DNA of 64,000 nt from G963665215 sp963665215. Lineage in GTDB: Bacteria; Chloroflexota; Dehalococcoidia; Lucifugimonadales; CAUZJF01. The stretch spans positions 434,001 to 498,000 of the forward strand of contig CAXXWW010000008.1 in NCBI GenBank assembly GCA_963665215.2, in the 5' to 3' direction. The notes below the pieces were generated by a model, which was given only the letters and a program-made list of their open reading frames with translations, was not told where the DNA came from and searched no databases. Below are positions 60,129-64,000 of the stretch, one piece after another. The position numbers and the translations under genes were made by a program. Within the stretch, counting starts at the first letter, position 1, and every line of letters starts with the position of its first letter.

Positions 60129-60309
60129 GCACGCGGAGAGGGGGAACCGGAGCTGCGATTAGATTCAACCGCTCGGGGTGAGGTAGCCCTCCATCCAAAA
60201 CCCGGTGGGCAACGTATTTTCTCTTGCGACGACGCCCTGGCCGTCGGCCCCGTGCCCCTACTACTTATAATTGCCCGCTCACTCGTCCGGAAGGTAGAAT
60301 GGTCTGGAT

Positions 60310-63300
60310 ATGGAGGTAACTGAAAAGTCGCCACGCGGCGGTGTTGGAGGGCTGCCGGCCAGCGCACCCTGGGTCCGGAACATACTGGTGGCCGTGACGC
60401 TGGGCCTCATCCTTCTTCTGGCGCTGGGCCTGCGCTTCTACGGCCTCGACTGGGACAGGGGCTTCCCTTACACCCCCCACCCGGACGAGCGCGCGATTCT
60501 GGCGAAGATTGGTGAGCTGTCCTTCCCGTCCCTGGACAATCTCGGCGAGCTCCTGGACGCGGACGTAAGCGGTTGGAACCCACGCTGGTTCCCCTACGGC
60601 AGCTTTCCCCTGTATCTGCTAAAAGGGGTGCAGGGCCTGTCCTCCGTGTGGCCCTGGGGTGAGCTGCACGACCTGAGGATCGCCGGCAGGACGATCTCCG
60701 CGCTGGCGGATGTCGGTGCGGTCGCCCTGCTCTACTTCCTAGGGGCCCGGCTATACGGACGCAGGGAGGCCCTGCTAGCGTCGGCGCTGATGGCGCTGGC
60801 GGTGTTGCACATTCAGCTAAGCCACTTCTACGCGGTGGACACAATTCTGGCGTTATGCACCGTGGCGGCGCTGTACTTCCTCTACGGGGTCGCCAGGGCG
60901 GGCAGGCTCCGGGACTCGCTCCTGGCCGGGGCCTTCATCGGGCTCGGCTTGGCCACCAAGGCAAGCCAGGCGCCCATCTATATCGCCTTCGTCATGGCCC
61001 ACCTGCTGTATTTGTTCAACGTGTTGGGCGGCGACGGGGGTCCGGGATTGGGCGCAGGTGACCGTTGGCGGAGGGCGCTTGGGGGCCTGGTCGCGGGAGC
61101 CGCGGCGTCGCTGCTGGTGGTCTTTGTGGCGCAGCCGTACACGTTCCTGGACTGGGACCGTTTCAGGGACCAGGTCGGCGAGCAGTCGGAGATGGTGCGC
61201 CGGATCAGGGACTATCCGTACACCCGGCAGTACGTCGATACCACGCCGTACCTGTACCAAATCCGCCAGCTTGCAACGTGGGGGCTGGGGTGGCCGCTGG
61301 GGATCGTGGCCTGGGCGGGGCTGCTGTACGCTTCCCTCAGGGGAATGCGACCCAGGCGTGGCCTGGTCTACCTCGCGGTCGGTTGGGGCCTCCCAATGGC
61401 CCTCCTCCTGTCCTCCTCCAGCCTGGTCGTCACCCTCGTGGCCTCGGGCATCGCCTTCGTGGCGCTGGTTGCCACGCTGCCCTTCCGATCGGCCGATTCA
61501 AGGGGAGCTGTGCTCCTCCTGTCCTGGGTGACCCCGTACTTTCTGATCACGGGGGCCTTCGAGGTAAAGTTCATCCGGTATCTCATCCCCATCACGCCGC
61601 TTCTCCTGCTGATGGGCTCCAGGATGGTGGTAGCGCTCTGGGACCGGGCGGAGTCGCGGTGGCGCCGGCTACGCCCGCTGGTCGCCGCCGGCATCCTGCT
61701 GCTGGTCGGCGGCGCCGGGTTCTACGCCTTCTCGTACATGGCCGTGTATGGTGATGAGCACACGGCGCTCCGGACGTCCCAGTGGATAAACGAGAACGTC
61801 CCCAGGGGCTCAGTCATTCTTAGAGAGCACTGGGAGGAGGGGATTCCCGGGCTTGGCGACTATAAGATACGCGTGCTGCCCCTGTACGAAGACGACACGA
61901 CGGAAAAGCTCGAACAGCTCTCCGAGGACCTGTCGGCTGGCGACTATGTTGTGTTTTTCAGCAACCGTCTTTACGGCACCATCCCTCGCCTGCCGGAACG
62001 GTACCCCTTCACCAGCGCGTACTATCGCCTGCTGTTCTCCGGCGGGCTGGGGTACGAGCTTGTCAGCGACGCCGTCGAGACCGCGTATCCGAGGCTGGCC
62101 GGCGTCAGCTTCGTGCACGACACCCTGGGCCGGCCCGACCTCCGCGGACCGGAGGTGGCGAGCGCGACCACGCCGTCGGGGCTGGCCCTCAACCTCGGCT
62201 TCGCCGACGAAAGCTACTCGGTGTATGACCACCCCGTGGGACTCGTATTTCGGAACGTCGCTCGACGCGACACCGACGCAATGAAGCGCACCCTCGAGGA
62301 AGCCGTGCCCGGTGGCTTCGACAGCCGGGTCACGCCGGTAGCGCGCACCGTCGGCCTTCTGCTGTCGCCCGAGGACGCCGAGGCGCAGAGACAGGGAGGC
62401 ACGTGGACCGAGATCATTCGACCCGGCAGCTGGGCCAACCGGTACCCCGTGCTGGCGTGGCTCATCCTGGTGGAGGCCATGGCGCTCCTGGCGCTGCCCC
62501 TCACCTTTGTGCTCTTCAGACCGCTGGCGGACCGGGGGTACCTCTTTTCCAAGGCCCTGGGCCTCCTGTCGGTTGGCCTGCTAGTCTGGCTGCTGGCCAG
62601 CTTGCGCTGGGTACCCTTCACGCGGGGCTCCATCGGCCTCGCCATGTTGCTCTTCTCGGCGGCGTCGACGGTGGTCCTGTTCAGACAGCGCCGGCAGATC
62701 GTGGACTTCGCGCGGGAGCGATGGCGGGTCATTCTGGTGGCAGAGGCCCTGTTCGTGCTTGCGTTCCTGGCGTTTGTGCTTGTTCGGATGGCTAACCCGG
62801 ACCTCTGGCACCCCTTCCGGGGCGGCGAAAAGCCCATGGAGCTGGCCTATCTGAACGCCGTGCTTCGGTCCAGCTACATGCCGCCCTACGACCCGTGGTT
62901 CTCCGGTGGCTACCTGAACTACTACTACTGGGGCCAGTTCCTCGTGGCGACGCTGATAAAGGCCACCGGCATCGATCCGCGGGTGGCGTTCAACCTAGCG
63001 GTGCCAACCTTCTTCGCCATGGCGGTAGGCGGCGCCTACACCGTCGTCTACAACCTGGCCGCGGGCACACGCCGCAGCCTGTCCCTCGACTCCGCCCAGG
63101 AGGAGGGGACAAAAGGGGATGAAATGAGCGACGGCCGGGGGGCTCCCTGGTCGCCGGTCCTCGCCGGAATCGGGGGAGCGCTGTCCGTAACGGTGGTGGG
63201 TAACCTGGACGGCGCCATCCAGGTGGGACACGGGCTGTGGCGGGTGTTGGTCCGCAGCGGGCCATTCGGCGAGTTCGACTTCTGGCGCAGCAGCCGCATG

Positions 63301-64000
63301 ATGCCGCCGGACCCGCCGGGACACGAGATCACCGAGTTCCCGTTCTTTACCTTCCTCTTCGCGGACCTGCACCCCAATCTGATGGGGATCCCCTTTGCGC
63401 TGCTGGCGCTGGGGCTGGCGCTGGCTGTGGTGCTGGGCGCGGCGCGGGTCCGCAGGGGGAAGCTGGACTCGCCTGGACGCCACGTCTGGGGCCTGGACGA
63501 GCTCGGCCGGCTGGCCACGCTGGGCGTGGTGGTGGGAGCCATCCGTCTCATAAACACCTGGGACTACCCGACATACCTGATCGTGGCGGCATCTGCGATC
63601 ACCCTGGCCGAATATTTCAGGAGGGGCGGACTCGGCCTGGCGGTACTCGTTGAATCGGGGGCGAAGTCGGCGCTGGTGGTTCTGGTGGGGTACCTGGCGT
63701 TCCTGCCCTTCCACCTGAGCTACGAGACGTTCTTTACGAGCCTGGACCGGACCACTAATCAGACCGTTCTGTGGCAGTTCCTGGCCATCAGCGGCCTGTT
63801 CATCTTCATCATCGGGTCTTTCTACGCCTCGGAGTCAAAGCACCGGCTGCTCCGTTGGTGGCACGTCCTGAGGCGGATAGCCGGCCTGCGTATAGTGGCG
63901 CTGGCGCTGGTGGCGCTCCTGTCAGCCCTTGTCGTGGTCACCGCGGTCTCCGGCTTGCCGGGAAGCACCATCCCGTTCCTGCTTGCCCTGGAGGCGCTGG
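60310..64000 (+). CDS. DUF2298 (Chlor_Arch_YYY) giant membrane glycosyltransferase-like protein, 3' end outside the window
   Basis: The frame is open from ATG 60310 to the window edge (1230 codons) without a stop. Residues about 20-480 resemble a GT39/PMT-type glycosyltransferase: HPDERAI with acidic residues in the first loop, followed by many membrane helices. A soluble stretch at about 490-700 follows. The second half is a DUF2298 domain with the LNYYYWGQF motif near residue 870 and FADLHPNLMGIPF. TIGRFAM Chlor_Arch_YYY is named for this motif in Chloroflexi and archaea. It probably transfers sugars at the cell surface from a lipid carrier; that is inference. Confidence 0.88.
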   Translation, partial: MEVTEKSPRGGVGGLPASAPWVRNILVAVTLGLILLLALGLRFYGLDWDRGFPYTPHPDERAILAKIGELSFPSLDNLGELLDADVSGWNPRWFPYGSFPLYLLKGVQGLSSVWPWGELHDLRIAGRTISALADVGAVALLYFLGARLYGRREALLASALMALAVLHIQLSHFYAVDTILALCTVAALYFLYGVARAGRLRDSLLAGAFIGLGLATKASQAPIYIAFVMAHLLYLFNVLGGDGGPGLGAGDRWRRALGGLVAGAAASLLVVFVAQPYTFLDWDRFRDQVGEQSEMVRRIRDYPYTRQYVDTTPYLYQIRQLATWGLGWPLGIVAWAGLLYASLRGMRPRRGLVYLAVGWGLPMALLLSSSSLVVTLVASGIAFVALVATLPFRSADSRGAVLLLSWVTPYFLITGAFEVKFIRYLIPITPLLLLMGSRMVVALWDRAESRWRRLRPLVAAGILLLVGGAGFYAFSYMAVYGDEHTALRTSQWINENVPRGSVILREHWEEGIPGLGDYKIRVLPLYEDDTTEKLEQLSEDLSAGDYVVFFSNRLYGTIPRLPERYPFTSAYYRLLFSGGLGYELVSDAVETAYPRLAGVSFVHDTLGRPDLRGPEVASATTPSGLALNLGFADESYSVYDHPVGLVFRNVARRDTDAMKRTLEEAVPGGFDSRVTPVARTVGLLLSPEDAEAQRQGGTWTEIIRPGSWANRYPVLAWLILVEAMALLALPLTFVLFRPLADRGYLFSKALGLLSVGLLVWLLASLRWVPFTRGSIGLAMLLFSAASTVVLFRQRRQIVDFARERWRVILVAEALFVLAFLAFVLVRMANPDLWHPFRGGEKPMELAYLNAVLRSSYMPPYDPWFSGGYLNYYYWGQFLVATLIKATGIDPRVAFNLAVPTFFAMAVGGAYTVVYNLAAGTRRSLSLDSAQEEGTKGDEMSDGRGAPWSPVLAGIGGALSVTVVGNLDGAIQVGHGLWRVLVRSGPFGEFDFWRSSRMMPPDPPGHEITEFPFFTFLFADLHPNLMGIPFALLALGLALAVVLGAARVRRGKLDSPGRHVWGLDELGRLATLGVVVGAIRLINTWDYPTYLIVAASAITLAEYFRRGGLGLAVLVESGAKSALVVLVGYLAFLPFHLSYETFFTSLDRTTNQTVLWQFLAISGLFIFIIGSFYASESKHRLLRWWHVLRRIAGLRIVALALVALLSALVVVTAVSGLPGSTIPFLLALEAL

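Larger units (their letters stand above)
58814..60182 (-). repeat. palindromic repeat split by IS481 copy D
   Basis: The flanks directly at the IS, ending CCCCCTCTCCGCGTGC (58827-58842) and beginning GCACGCGGAGAGGGGG (60129-60144), are perfect complements over 16 bases. Outer CTCACCCC (58814-58821) and GGGGTGAG (60175-60182) complete the unit. Confidence 0.88.

Noticed and set aside
1..64000. CRISPR array
   Set aside because: No run of short direct repeats with regular unique spacers was seen; the repeats present are IS ends and dispersed palindromes.

Overview
The window looks like a GC-rich Chloroflexota genome of the Dehalococcoidia/SAR202 type. The clues are a giant DUF2298 membrane protein with the tri-tyrosine motif of the Chlor_Arch_YYY family, a FabL-type enoyl reductase beside paired MaoC-type dehydratases, an obg/nadD neighbourhood next to dnaA, and CTCACCCC...CTCTCC palindromic repeats. 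This assignment is inference from gene content; there is no rRNA or tRNA in the window.

Layout. 1-2.8 kb: tail of an IS1380 element that cut an unknown gene, a zinc-ribbon protein and an aldehyde dehydrogenase. 2.85-4.5 kb: tandem repeat units, one carrying an IS481-type element. 4.5-6.1 kb: A-type Fe-S carrier and YgfZ. 6.1-10.6 kb (minus strand): a fatty-acid operon behind a clear promoter (two MaoC-type dehydratases, plsX, fabG, a nucleotidyltransferase-like gene, fabL). 11.1-13.1 kb: IS1380 copy against a DUF3179 remnant. 13.3-17.5 kb: frameshifted sigma factor, bifunctional nuclease, YdeI-like protein, second IS481, Mrp ATPase. 18.1-21.2 kb: IS1380 with an IS256 element nested in it. 21.3-32.2 kb: ABC exporter, alcohol dehydrogenase, broken VapBC, fabF, folC, epimerase, purM, acetyltransferases, Nudix. 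32.4-44.3 kb: pyrimidine operon with a PyrR attenuator (pyrR, pyrB, Nudix, pyrC, a gene split by IS630, carA, a VapBC module, HAD, carB). 44.3-48.8 kb: Nudix, decayed MntA/HepT pair, IS1595-type transposase, G1PDH-like dehydrogenase. 49.3-53.5 kb: dnaA, an oriC-like spacer, obg, a nadD-pyrE fusion. 55.2-60.2 kb: two decayed IS481 copies around an IS1380 that splits a DUF559 gene. 60.3 kb to the end: the DUF2298 protein, cut by the window edge.

About a fifth of the window is insertion sequence: IS1380 x4 (one partial), IS481 x4, and one each of IS256, IS630 and an IS1595-type gene. Most have readable ends and target duplications, so several interrupted genes can be rejoined in frame. All four IS481 copies lie at the centre of the same family of intergenic palindromes, which is the most distinctive pattern here. 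Metabolically the window covers parts of type II fatty-acid synthesis, nearly the whole route from carbamoyl phosphate to dihydroorotate plus orotate phosphoribosyltransferase, Fe-S cluster handling, and replication initiation.
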